Assembly (NCBI GenBank): GCA_035452965.1
Contig: DAOTCE010000003.1
Location: 62,001 to 126,000 of the forward strand
DNA: 64,000 nucleotides
Direction: 5' to 3'
Origin: Candidatus Paceibacterota bacterium
GTDB taxonomy: Bacteria > Verrucomicrobiota > Verrucomicrobiia > Limisphaerales > UBA8199
Below, one piece after another: positions 34,191 through 42,454 of this stretch. A program made the position numbers and the translations under genes. Each line of letters opens with the position of its first letter. Positions within the stretch are counted from its first letter, which is position 1. The notes under the pieces were generated by a model, which saw only the letters and a list, made by a program, of their open reading frames with translations, did not search any database and was not told the DNA's origin.

Positions 34191-37100
34191 TTAAGGGGCA
34201 ATGAAGATGACCTGGAAATTGTCCAGGTAGAGGTTGTAAACGCCGGCTCCGGGATTTGCCGGCACAATCGCTAATTGTTCAAACACACCCTTGCCGGTGG
34301 TGGATTCGAGGCGGCCATTGCCGGTATATGACCGAATCGGTTCGTGGGGGAAGAAGAACCGCAAGGTCGTCCATTGACCTGCGGAGACTAACCGGCCCTT
34401 GGGCGGCGTACTGGTATTGCTGGTGGTGCCGCCAAGCCACTCAATCGGTTCACCAGCGTTTCCGCCGTCGGCCCCCATAGCAGCCGTCGTGCTCGTTTCG
34501 CGCAGGCCGACGGCGATGTAGACGGGCTTATCCGCCAGGACATCAAATTGCAGCCCCTGCCGGAAATCAACGGTGGGGTTGGGTATGATCGGCCCCCCGC
34601 TGGTGGTCAGGCGCAGCCAGGCTCCGGCGCTCGCGTTGAAGCTCCACGCCGCCTGCACGACCCTGCCACCGGCATGGCCCGTCGGGAAGGAGTTGGTCAC
34701 GTAGGCGAAATTGGGAGCGGCCGTGTCAATAAAGCCCATGGTTGTTCCCGAGTAGGCAGGTCTATGGAACATCACTGCGGTGCCGGGGCTGCGGCCCTCG
34801 AAATCGCTCAGCAGCCAGGTCAGCATCCCGCGCGCGCGATAGTAGCGCCGCGGCAACGTCAAGGACTCGGGATCGGCAAACAACAAGCTGCTGTCGTCGA
34901 AGGCAGTGGTCGCGATCGGCAACCAGTCGGTGAGATTCGTTGAAGCGGCGAGTACAAACGCATTTCCCGCCTCCCCGCTCAGGCCGATCTGGAACTGGCT
35001 GTCGCCGGTCACGCCCGGCAGCGTAAGCTGGGGCGGCGGTATGACCACAATGGTTATCACGGCCGTCGCGCTGGTGACCGCACCGCTCATATTGGCGACG
35101 ACAACGTCGTAGCTCCCCGCGTCGGACGGTTGCACGAGCGGAAGGACCAGGCTTGAATCGGTCCCGCCGGCGAGGTGGGCCCCATCCCGCCGCCATTGAT
35201 AGGTCAGCGGCGACAGGCTGGTGGCGCTGACGCTCAAGCACGGCGTCGTCCCCGCCACCAGGGTCTGGCTTTCGGGGTGCGCGGTAATCGTCGGCGTCGG
35301 CGGCATAATCACTGTGAGCACCGCATTGCTGCTGGTGACGCTGCCGTTCGCGTTGGAGACCACGACACTGTAAGTTCCGGCGTCAGCGAACAGCGCCTCC
35401 GCGATCACGTGACTCGTGGTTGTGGCGCTGGGCAGCGGCGACCCGTTCAAGCGCCATTGGCAGGACAACGGCGGCGGACCCGAGGCCGCCACGGCAAACG
35501 TGACCGGCGCCCCCGCGGCGACCGTTTGGTTCTGCGGCTGCGAGATAATCGAAGGCGGCAGATCCAGTCCGGCAACCGTCAGCACTGCCTGCGTGTTGGC
35601 AATTCCGCCGGTATTCGAAATCACAATGGAGTAAGTGCCCGCGCTCGACGCCAAAACAGGGTTGACGGTGTAACCGGTGCCGGTCGCCCCGGCGATGTTG
35701 CTTCCATTGAATTGCCACTGGAACGCCATGGGCGTCGTTCCGGACGGAAGCACGAAGAACGACGCCGCGTCGCCGGCATTGATGGTCTGGCTCAGCGGAG
35801 GCGAGAGGATCACGGGTGGCATCTGAACCGGCTGCGCGAATCTGATGGCATCCGCCAGCACCACCTGGCCGGTGTCAGGGAAGCCATCCGTGATCTTCAC
35901 ATTGCCGGCGGTGCCGCCGCTAAAGTGGAACGTGCCAAGGATATTCCAAACGCCGCCGTTGATCTTCTGATTGACGTAGCAGGTCTGCTGGCCGCCGTCG
36001 TAGGTGATGATGTAGGGCGCATTGGTGGTGCGGTTGCCGCCTTGCGGATGCCACTCGCAAACCTGGTAATCGCCAGCCGCAGGGATGCTCGGCGTGAACT
36101 GCAGGCAAGCCGAGCCGTCACCTTGGGTTTTATAGCGGTAATCCGGCCCGTATTTATCGGACGAGCTGGTGGCATAGATCCAGGAGCCCGCCATCGTGGC
36201 GTCCGGGTTATCCACCACCACTTCCACGTTGGTGGGCGGCGGGGGCGGCTCGGGGATGTCGAAGTAGGGGATGATCCGCGTCGTCAAATGCCCGCTGTCA
36301 TCGGTGACCGCGATGCCCACTTTGCATAGCCCGCTGCGGGGGCAGGGCACCCTGGCGCTCCAGGAATTCGAGCCGGTGGCGGCGCAGGGCACGATCGCGG
36401 TCTGCTTGTAGATATCCTTGTACGCCACGAAAGGCTGCGCCTGAAAGATCGGTTTATCCGTATTCAGTTTGAGGGTCAGCCAGTCACCTTGAATCTCCTC
36501 GATCACGTCCAGTTGCGGCGCGGCCTCGCCGGTGGTCTGCAACCAGCGCTGCATCGCCTCGACAGCTGTGCAGTAGCGGAAATTGACGGTCGGGTAGGTG
36601 CCGGCGGCAATGTGGGCCTTCGCATGGACGTTGGCCGCGTTCGTCAGGAAGTCAACCTCCGGCAGATGCGCCCAGATGCAGGCGACCTGGTCGGCGCCCG
36701 CTGCCGCCTCCGCAAACATCCCGTTCATTTGCGCCTGCGAAATATTGGCCATGTAGATGCAGCGCGCGTTCCAACCCTTCCCATCCCCGGCTACCCGGTA
36801 GTTCGTCGGGGAGGGGTGATACGGCACCCAGACCTTCCACCAATTGGCCTCCAGGCTGAAAGGAAGCAGCAGGTTAAGGTGGTTTTGGTAATCGTTGCTC
36901 ATCCACTCCCAGCCGCTGCGGAACGAGACCGGGTAGACCCCTTCCTCCAGGAGGAACTGGGCCACCGCGAAATCGAAGTCATCCTGGCATTCAAGAAAGC
37001 TCTCGGCCTGGACCCACGCTGGAGCCCCGCCGCTGTAATTGGTCCAGGCAAAGGTATGATAATGGAGCGTGAGCTCGTCGCCGAACTGCGCGATGGCCGC

Positions 37101-37451
37101 CCCGTGATACTGCTTCATCAGGTGGAGCGTCATCGTGTTGGGGACCGGCACATCCGTGTTGTCCGCGTAGCGGAAGATCTGGCCCGCCATCATCCACCAG
37201 GTGAACTTCATGGCCTGCCCGTAGGAATCCACCATCGTGTTCCGCCAGGCCGCGTCCATCACCTTGTAGGCGTTGCGGCTCTGGTTAGTGTAGAGGCCGA
37301 TGTTGTAATGGCAGTGGTAGCGGCTGGTGTCCATCCCCTCCCAAATAGCCGTGTCCGATCCCAGAACCAGATAGACGGTGCCAGGTGCCTGTCCCCGAGC
37401 TATGGCTGGAATCGAGAGGATTACCGCGCAGATCAGCGCCCGAAGATACAT
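34191..37451 (-). CDS. Large secreted multidomain protein: glycosidase/deacetylase-like N-domain, golvesin domain, three Ig-like domains
   Basis: An exported protein of about 1086 residues. Start 37451 is chosen because the signal peptide MYLRALICAVILSIPAIARGQ begins there; a codon ten residues earlier is possible. Residues about 20-390 form an enzyme-like region (ELTLHYHTF, GWEWMSNDY, FRYCTAVEAMQRW) that recalls a polysaccharide deacetylase or related TIM barrel, without a confident catalytic assignment. A Pro-rich linker leads to a golvesin/xanthan-lyase-type domain (VVVDNPDATMAGSW to LADAIRFA). Three tandem Ig-like domains follow, each beginning P-x-I-x-x-x-P and ending with an AGTY or AGSY-type strand. 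A final beta-rich domain (about 890-1086) has YLDNFQV near its end. It is probably a cell-surface carbohydrate-active protein. Confidence 0.75.
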   Translation of the reverse strand: MYLRALICAVILSIPAIARGQAPGTVYLVLGSDTAIWEGMDTSRYHCHYNIGLYTNQSRNAYKVMDAAWRNTMVDSYGQAMKFTWWMMAGQIFRYADNTDVPVPNTMTLHLMKQYHGAAIAQFGDELTLHYHTFAWTNYSGGAPAWVQAESFLECQDDFDFAVAQFLLEEGVYPVSFRSGWEWMSNDYQNHLNLLLPFSLEANWWKVWVPYHPSPTNYRVAGDGKGWNARCIYMANISQAQMNGMFAEAAAGADQVACIWAHLPEVDFLTNAANVHAKAHIAAGTYPTVNFRYCTAVEAMQRWLQTTGEAAPQLDVIEEIQGDWLTLKLNTDKPIFQAQPFVAYKDIYKQTAIVPCAATGSNSWSARVPCPRSGLCKVGIAVTDDSGHLTTRIIPYFDIPEPPPPPTNVEVVVDNPDATMAGSWIYATSSSDKYGPDYRYKTQGDGSACLQFTPSIPAAGDYQVCEWHPQGGNRTTNAPYIITYDGGQQTCYVNQKINGGVWNILGTFHFSGGTAGNVKITDGFPDTGQVVLADAIRFAQPVQMPPVILSPPLSQTINAGDAASFFVLPSGTTPMAFQWQFNGSNIAGATGTGYTVNPVLASSAGTYSIVISNTGGIANTQAVLTVAGLDLPPSIISQPQNQTVAAGAPVTFAVAASGPPPLSCQWRLNGSPLPSATTTSHVIAEALFADAGTYSVVVSNANGSVTSSNAVLTVIMPPTPTITAHPESQTLVAGTTPCLSVSATSLSPLTYQWRRDGAHLAGGTDSSLVLPLVQPSDAGSYDVVVANMSGAVTSATAVITIVVIPPPQLTLPGVTGDSQFQIGLSGEAGNAFVLAASTNLTDWLPIATTAFDDSSLLFADPESLTLPRRYYRARGMLTWLLSDFEGRSPGTAVMFHRPAYSGTTMGFIDTAAPNFAYVTNSFPTGHAGGRVVQAAWSFNASAGAWLRLTTSGGPIIPNPTVDFRQGLQFDVLADKPVYIAVGLRETSTTAAMGADGGNAGEPIEWLGGTTSNTSTPPKGRLVSAGQWTTLRFFFPHEPIRSYTGNGRLESTTGKGVFEQLAIVPANPGAGVYNLYLDNFQVIFIAP

Positions 37452-37719
37452 CCTTGCTGTTCCACTCGATGCTGCCGGCATGAGAGACCTGATATCAAAC
37501 CTGGGCCCTTATGACGAGATTAAAAGAGGGCGAGGTGAGTGCCAGCCAGCTTCTGGATGCCAGGTGTCGGTAACGACGCGCGTCGCGCGCCCGCGGGGTG
37601 GGCACCAGGGCAGGGCTGCTCCAAAGCACACGCACCGGGCGCTAATTAAGCCCGGGCATCGCAGCAAACCGGGTTCTTTCCACTTGTGCGGGGGCGCTTT
37701 GGTCATACCCTCAAAACCC

Positions 37720-39171
37720 ATGAGAGCAACCGCGTTATCCGGTCCAATCGCGCTGGTGGTGGGTTTGATCCTGTCGAATTCCCTACCACTCTTCGGCGTC
37801 CCCGCGACGCGACCCAACGTGCTGGTGATTCTCACCGACGACCAGCGGTGGGACGCGATGAGTTGCGCGGGGCATCCGCTGCTGAAGACGCCCAACATTG
37901 ACCGGTTGGCGGCGGAGGGCGCGCGTTTTGCGAACATGTTCGTAACTACCTCGCTGTGCTCGCCCAGCCGGGCCTCGATCCTGAGCGGCGTTTTCGCCCA
38001 CCGGCACGGCGTCCTCAATAACTTCACCGAGTATCCCGACTCGCTGCCCAGCTACCCGAAGCGGTTGCGCGAGGCGGGTTACGAGACGGCTTATTTCGGC
38101 AAGTGGCACATGGGCGAGACGAACGGCATGCCGCGCGCCGACTTCGATTTCTGGATGAGCCACAAGGGGCAGGGCAATTACTTCGGCAACGAGTGGAACA
38201 TCAACGGGCGCACCCAGTACATGACGGGTTACTACACGACGGTCGTCACCGAGCACGCGGTCGAGTGGCTCAAGCGCAAGCACGAGAAGCCCTTCGTGCT
38301 GATCCTGGGCGAGAAAGCGCCCCACGGCGGCCCCATCGAGCCCGAGCCGAAGTATGAGCGCGCCTTCGACGCCGATCAGATCGTCAAGCCGGCAAACTAT
38401 GACGCCTGGCAAGAAGGCAAGCCTGCCTGGCTGGCGGAGAGCTTCCCCACCTGGCACGGCGCCGGCGGTCCGCTCTATAACTATCGCGACTACGACAAGT
38501 TCGTCCGCGCCTACCTGGGCACGCTGCTTTCGGTGGACGACAGTGTCGGCCGGCTATACGCGACGCTCCGGGAGATAGGGCAGCTTGATAACACATTGAT
38601 CGTCTACACCTCGGACAACGGGTTCGCGCTGGGCGAGCACGGGCGCGTGGACAAGCGCACGATGTACGAGGAGAGCATTCGAGTTCCGCTGCTGGTGCGC
38701 TACCCGCCCCTGGTTCCCAAGGGCGCCGTGATCAGTGAAATGGCCCTCAGCCTGGACCTGGCGCCGAGCATCCTCGATATCTGCGGCGCCAAGGCCCTCA
38801 AGAACATAGACGGCCAGTCGTGGAAGCCTTTGCTGGCAGGCAAGACCAAGGGCTGGCGCAAGTCGTTCATCTACTTCTACAACTACGAGAAGGAGTTTCC
38901 GTACACGCCTAACGTGCGTGGCATCCGCACCGCGGATTGGAAGTACATCCACTACCCGCACGGCGACGGCGGCCCGGACCGCTACACGGCGGAGCTATAC
39001 AATCTGGCGGCGGATCCGCTGGAACGGCATAACCTCATCTCTGACCCGTCCCTGGCGGGCAAGGCGGCCGAACTGAAAAAGGAACTCTCCCGCCTGATGC
39101 GCAAACACAAGGCGGCGCCCGACCCCATGCCGCTGGACGGCGGTATCATCAACGTGCTGCCAAAGTTCTGA
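37720..39171 (+). CDS. Secreted sulfatase (arylsulfatase family)
   Basis: A 483-residue type I sulfatase. A signal peptide (about residues 1-28) leads to the metal-binding RPNVLVILTDDQRWD (Asp40 and Asp41). The active-site motif CSPSRAS has Cys80, which becomes formylglycine in this family; the CxPSR form requires the anaerobic-type or FGE maturase encoded elsewhere. KWHMGE and YTSDNGFALGEHG supply further metal and sulfate ligands. Such enzymes release sulfate from polysaccharides. It is divergent from the big multidomain secreted protein, sharing a 268-base intergenic region. Confidence 0.92.
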   Translation: MRATALSGPIALVVGLILSNSLPLFGVPATRPNVLVILTDDQRWDAMSCAGHPLLKTPNIDRLAAEGARFANMFVTTSLCSPSRASILSGVFAHRHGVLNNFTEYPDSLPSYPKRLREAGYETAYFGKWHMGETNGMPRADFDFWMSHKGQGNYFGNEWNINGRTQYMTGYYTTVVTEHAVEWLKRKHEKPFVLILGEKAPHGGPIEPEPKYERAFDADQIVKPANYDAWQEGKPAWLAESFPTWHGAGGPLYNYRDYDKFVRAYLGTLLSVDDSVGRLYATLREIGQLDNTLIVYTSDNGFALGEHGRVDKRTMYEESIRVPLLVRYPPLVPKGAVISEMALSLDLAPSILDICGAKALKNIDGQSWKPLLAGKTKGWRKSFIYFYNYEKEFPYTPNVRGIRTADWKYIHYPHGDGGPDRYTAELYNLAADPLERHNLISDPSLAGKAAELKKELSRLMRKHKAAPDPMPLDGGIINVLPKF

Positions 39172-39388
39172 TCCTGCGGCAGTAGTGCCGGCAGCGAGGG
39201 CTGCGCTTTGCAGAGAAGAGCGCCCCCCGACATGGGCAGAATCCGCTGGAGCGCAAATAAGTCGCCAATGGGTGTCTCACTTCGGTACGCGGCCCGGGTG
39301 TCCGGAGGCCGGCCGCCGCATGGCGCGGAGAGTGCTGTAGTGCAGGCGGTGCGCTGATCAACTGAGGCGCGAGAACAGAATATACATT

Positions 39389-39655
39389 ATGAAGAAGCTT
39401 GCAGTGTTGTTACTGGGTTATTCGTTGACCTTCGGCTTTGCCACCCTGGCGGGCGAGGTTAAAGCAGCTGACCAGAAGTGGCTCGAAGCTGTCCAGAAGA
39501 TGGTCGTCAAAGGCGAGAAGACCGTTTCCACGCCGAACGCGGACCGTGCCAATCTGCTGAAGGACTGGGCCTCCAAGAATAACTACTCAGTCAAGGTGAC
39601 CAAGACCGAGGCTGGGTACAGCATGGAAGTCTCGAAGCAGCTCGCCCAGAAGTAA
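39389..39655 (+). CDS. Small exported hypothetical protein
   Basis: An 88-residue protein with a clear signal peptide (MKKLAVLLLGYSLTFGFATLAG). The mature part of about 65 residues is Lys-rich and mixed alpha/beta (KWLEAVQKMVVKGEKTVSTP, then NNYSVKVTKTEAGYSMEVSK). I do not recognise the family. The predicted location is periplasm or outer surface. It stands alone between the sulfatase and a convergent lipoprotein gene that ends nine bases away. Confidence 0.65.
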   Translation: MKKLAVLLLGYSLTFGFATLAGEVKAADQKWLEAVQKMVVKGEKTVSTPNADRANLLKDWASKNNYSVKVTKTEAGYSMEVSKQLAQK

Positions 39656-39664
39656 TCCTGCAAC

Positions 39665-40261
39665 TCAGTGGGAGTTGCCTGATGAAGCGGGCGCGGTCGC
39701 CGTGCCCTCTGCAACCACTTCCACTTCGATCCAGGGATACTTGTCCTCCTTGACGCCGCACCAGTAGAGGCGTCCCGAGTGCCTCCAGGCATCGAGGACG
39801 ATCCCCTGTTCGAAAGGCTGTTCGCGAGCGGTCAGCACCACCGAGCTGTGCTCGCGCCGGGTGTTCAGCCGTGCCGCCCCCCGGCGCACGATCAGAGTCT
39901 GCAAACCCAGCGATTCCAGCTTGTCGGATAAATCATCCGCCCATTGATAGCACAGCCCGCGCCTTCTCAGCCCAACATTGACCAGCACATTGTGCCAGAT
40001 CGGAGGCCGCACGATGCGGTATTGCCAGGCCAAATCGAGGCAGTAAGCGCATGCGGTTTCGGCGGTCAGGGTGGCTTCCTGCGCATTAACTGAAGACGAC
40101 AAGCCGCGCAACAGCCAGGTCAGGTCCGCCGGCGCGTCTGCACGATGCCCGGGAGAGGCGCAGCCCGCCAGCAGCAAGACGCACAGCCACGTCGTGATGA
40201 GAACCAGCCGGGCGCCACGCCCGGCCACGCCAGCCGCCAAGGTCAATCTCCTCAAGCGCAC
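39665..40261 (-). CDS. Lipoprotein with a possible Cys-His-Asp (transglutaminase-like) triad
   Basis: A 198-residue protein with a lipobox LLLAGC (Cys34), so probably anchored to a membrane. After a helical stretch come GLCYQWADDL (Cys104), REHSSVVLTA (His138) and GIVLDAWRHSG (Asp157), in the order and approximate spacing of transglutaminase-like and bacterial papain-like peptidases. Trp-rich C-terminal YWCGVKEDKYPW follows. The catalytic assignment is inference. The N-terminal codons overlap the final codon of the DUF4197-like remnant upstream. The function is unknown; a peptidoglycan or protein cross-link processing role would fit this fold. Confidence 0.6.
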   Translation of the reverse strand: MRLRRLTLAAGVAGRGARLVLITTWLCVLLLAGCASPGHRADAPADLTWLLRGLSSSVNAQEATLTAETACAYCLDLAWQYRIVRPPIWHNVLVNVGLRRRGLCYQWADDLSDKLESLGLQTLIVRRGAARLNTRREHSSVVLTAREQPFEQGIVLDAWRHSGRLYWCGVKEDKYPWIEVEVVAEGTATAPASSGNSH

Positions 40262-40462
40262 TACTCTGCCGCCTTGTCCGCAGGGCTGTTGCGAGCGGAG
40301 GTCACGCCGGTTTGAGCTGTCGCCTGCCTCACAACCGGCAGGAACTTCGAGAGTAGGTTCGTCTCGGTGGTCCGGCGGAGATACCGGGTGGCAGCGTTGT
40401 TGGTGCCCATTAGAATGATTATGGCATCGGCAATGGACAGGCCCTTGCCCGCCACTGCCGGC
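40261..40462 (-). pseudogene. DUF4197-like gene fragment
   Basis: A 60-codon stretch ending at TAG (40261-40263). It reads KGLSIADAIIILMGTNNAAT, then RYLRRTTETNL and KFLPVVRQATAQTGVT. This closely follows the internal consensus of DUF4197 proteins (GL-x-DA-x-x-I-x-x-G-x-x-x-AATxYLRxxT, FLPVV). The N-terminal and C-terminal parts normally found on either side, to give about 220 residues, are missing: upstream sequence in this frame is Arg/His/Gly-rich and noncoding-like. It is best read as a decayed remnant caught between the lipoprotein and OmcB-like genes. Confidence 0.55.
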
Positions 40463-40478
40463 CCGGGACTCCGGCGGC

Positions 40479-41645
40479 TCAGTATAGTTGCGTAGCCTCG
40501 TCCTTTTGGATCGGCTGCTGGAATTGGTCGCTGCTGATGAACACTTTGAAACGGGCGTCGTCCGGTTTCAAAGCTCTGACGGTGACGCGCCATACGGCCT
40601 GCGCTTTGGGCTCGATCACGGGCAGGGTGTCCATGGTGACCGTGCGGTCCTGCCCCTGCACCGGGGTGGGGCCGGTGCCGGAAACAAACTCCTCCGATTC
40701 CGGCAAGGCGCAAGTGACCTTGAGGTTGGTGCCGGGGGCGGTGCCTTGATTGGTGACTTTAATCTCGTAAACCACTTCTTTGCCCAGCTCGATGGGATCA
40801 TCCAGGTCGGCCGTCTCCAGCAGGATGGCGGGGATGCCGGCGACCTGAGTTTCGCACCGCGTTCTCACCACCTTCCCGGCCGAATCTTCCGCCGACCCGG
40901 CAAAGGCCATTTGCGCCGATTGCCCAGCCACCAACGTGGCGCAGACCTGCTTGGCAGTCATCGGCTGGAGCGCTCCAATGGACCACACCACAGTGCCTGC
41001 GGTGCCGACTCCCTGATCGGTGGCGCTGGCTACCGTGGCGTCGGCCGGAATGTCCAGGCGCAAGGTGGTTTGGGGTTCGACCGCGGTTCCCAGGTTGGTC
41101 ACGGTGAGGCAAACGTCGAATCGCCGTTCCACAATGGCCTGACCGGGCGCGTTGCACCCGAGCGTGAGTTCCGGCTTGGTAGGTCCCAGGTCAACTGTGT
41201 AGAAATTGCTGCACGGCCTGGGGGTGATGCAGCGGTAGCGGCGGCCATTTGAGGTGAAGTCGAAAGCATAGGCGCTGACCGGGGCGGTTCCGTCCCAAAG
41301 CACGTCAATAAGCGCCACGGGCCTGCCGTTCTTGCGCGAGGACATGTAGGGCATGCGGGTGCCGACGGGCAGGCTCAGTTCGGTGATTGGCGCGCTGGCA
41401 GCCGCGCGGCGCAGGTCCTCCACATTCCCCTCCCATTGCGCCTGGCGAAGTATCTCCTCCACGTCCGCTTTGAGCTTCTCGTTGGCGAAAAGCGCGCGCA
41501 GCTGCTCGGGCTGCTTAAGCGGAGGCGCAAACCGGGTTGCGGGGTGGCCGAGGCGGACGGCGCGATGTTGCTGTGCCAGGGCCGGTGGAATTGCCAGCAG
41601 CAGCGAGGCTGCGGCCACAACGGGAAGGAGGTGTTTGATTTTCAT
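40479..41645 (-). CDS. OmcB-like DUF11-repeat envelope protein, third paralogue
   Basis: A 388-residue exported protein with signal peptide MKIKHLLPVVAAASLLLAIPPALAQ (seen as its first 20 residues plus cleavage at ALAQ). The second half holds two DUF11-type beta-sandwich repeats: ELTLGCNAPGQAIVERRFDV and, later, IPAILLETADLDDPIELG followed by YEIKVTNQGTAPGTN. It ends in DEATQLY, comparable with ESTHVY in its two neighbours and ENTHIY in chlamydial OmcB. Its N-terminal 150 residues are distinct. Probably an outer-membrane or periplasmic structural protein. A hairpin separates it from the next paralogue. Confidence 0.8.
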   Translation of the reverse strand: MKIKHLLPVVAAASLLLAIPPALAQQHRAVRLGHPATRFAPPLKQPEQLRALFANEKLKADVEEILRQAQWEGNVEDLRRAAASAPITELSLPVGTRMPYMSSRKNGRPVALIDVLWDGTAPVSAYAFDFTSNGRRYRCITPRPCSNFYTVDLGPTKPELTLGCNAPGQAIVERRFDVCLTVTNLGTAVEPQTTLRLDIPADATVASATDQGVGTAGTVVWSIGALQPMTAKQVCATLVAGQSAQMAFAGSAEDSAGKVVRTRCETQVAGIPAILLETADLDDPIELGKEVVYEIKVTNQGTAPGTNLKVTCALPESEEFVSGTGPTPVQGQDRTVTMDTLPVIEPKAQAVWRVTVRALKPDDARFKVFISSDQFQQPIQKDEATQLY

Positions 41646-41663
41646 GGCTGCCTAGAAGGACTG

Positions 41664-41693
41664 AGCGCCGCCCAGTCGAGGCTGGGCGGCGCT
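41664..41693 (-). terminator. Strong GC hairpin between OmcB-like genes
   Basis: A perfect 12-base-pair stem (AGCGCCGCCCAG with CTGGGCGGCGCT) and a six-base loop. It lies 57 bases downstream of the gene at 41750-43423 and just before the next gene. On the minus strand it is followed by CAGTCCTTCT, a weak T-rich tail, so termination or mRNA stabilisation are both possible. Confidence 0.55.
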
Positions 41694-41723
41694 TGAAATG
41701 CACGGGAACCGCGCCGAACGATA

Positions 41724-42454
41724 GCCGGCTCCCGTCTCGTTACTCGCTCTTAGTAAACGTGCGTGCTCTCTTCCGCAATGACCGGCGACTGCAGCATGTC
41801 CGAGTTCAGCTCGAACCGCGTGCGTCCGTCGCCCGCCTTCACGCCCCGGGCCACGATCTTGTAGGTGACCGCTTCCTTGGGCGCCAGCCGCGGCACCGCC
41901 GGGAAGGTCACCGTCTGGCCGCTGATCGCGCCATTGCCCGTCGCGCTGACCGGCGCCAGCTCCGGCGCAATGGTCACCACCATCTTCACGTTGTTGTCGT
42001 CGGCGCTGCCCTGGTTGGTGATCTTAACCGTGTAGGTGGTGGTCTCGCCCGTGCCCACCCCCAGCGGATCCGGATCGTCTGCCTTCTCCAGCAGAATGGC
42101 CGGCACGCCCACTACCCGGGTCTGGCAGGTGGAGGAAACCAGCTTGGCGCAGGTCCCTTTGGCCGACGAGCTGAACTGGAAGCTGCCGGCATTGGCAGCC
42201 ACAAACACGGCCGACACCTTCTGCGAGGCATTCGGCGCCAGCGAGGCCAGGTTCCAAGTGATCTTGCTGGCAGTAGCCTGCCCGCCGTCGGAAGCTGACT
42301 TCACGGTCAGCCCCGCAGGCACGGGAACTTCCAGCAGCGTTCCGGCCGCTGCCGTGTCACCCTTGTTGGCCACTGTGAACGAAACGTCGAACGGCCGCCC
42401 CATGTAACGCTGTTCGGGCGCCGTGCAGGCCACGGTCAGCACCGGCTCGCGCAC
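41724..42454. repeat. 731-base duplicated segment, copy A
   Basis: This covers the C-terminal part of the gene at 41750-43423 plus 26 bases beyond its stop. It appears base-for-base identical to 43576-44306 (constant offset 1852); divergence begins abruptly on both sides (mismatches at 41723 and 42455). The encoded region is the second DUF11 repeat and the OmcB-like C-terminal repeat. Confidence 0.88.
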
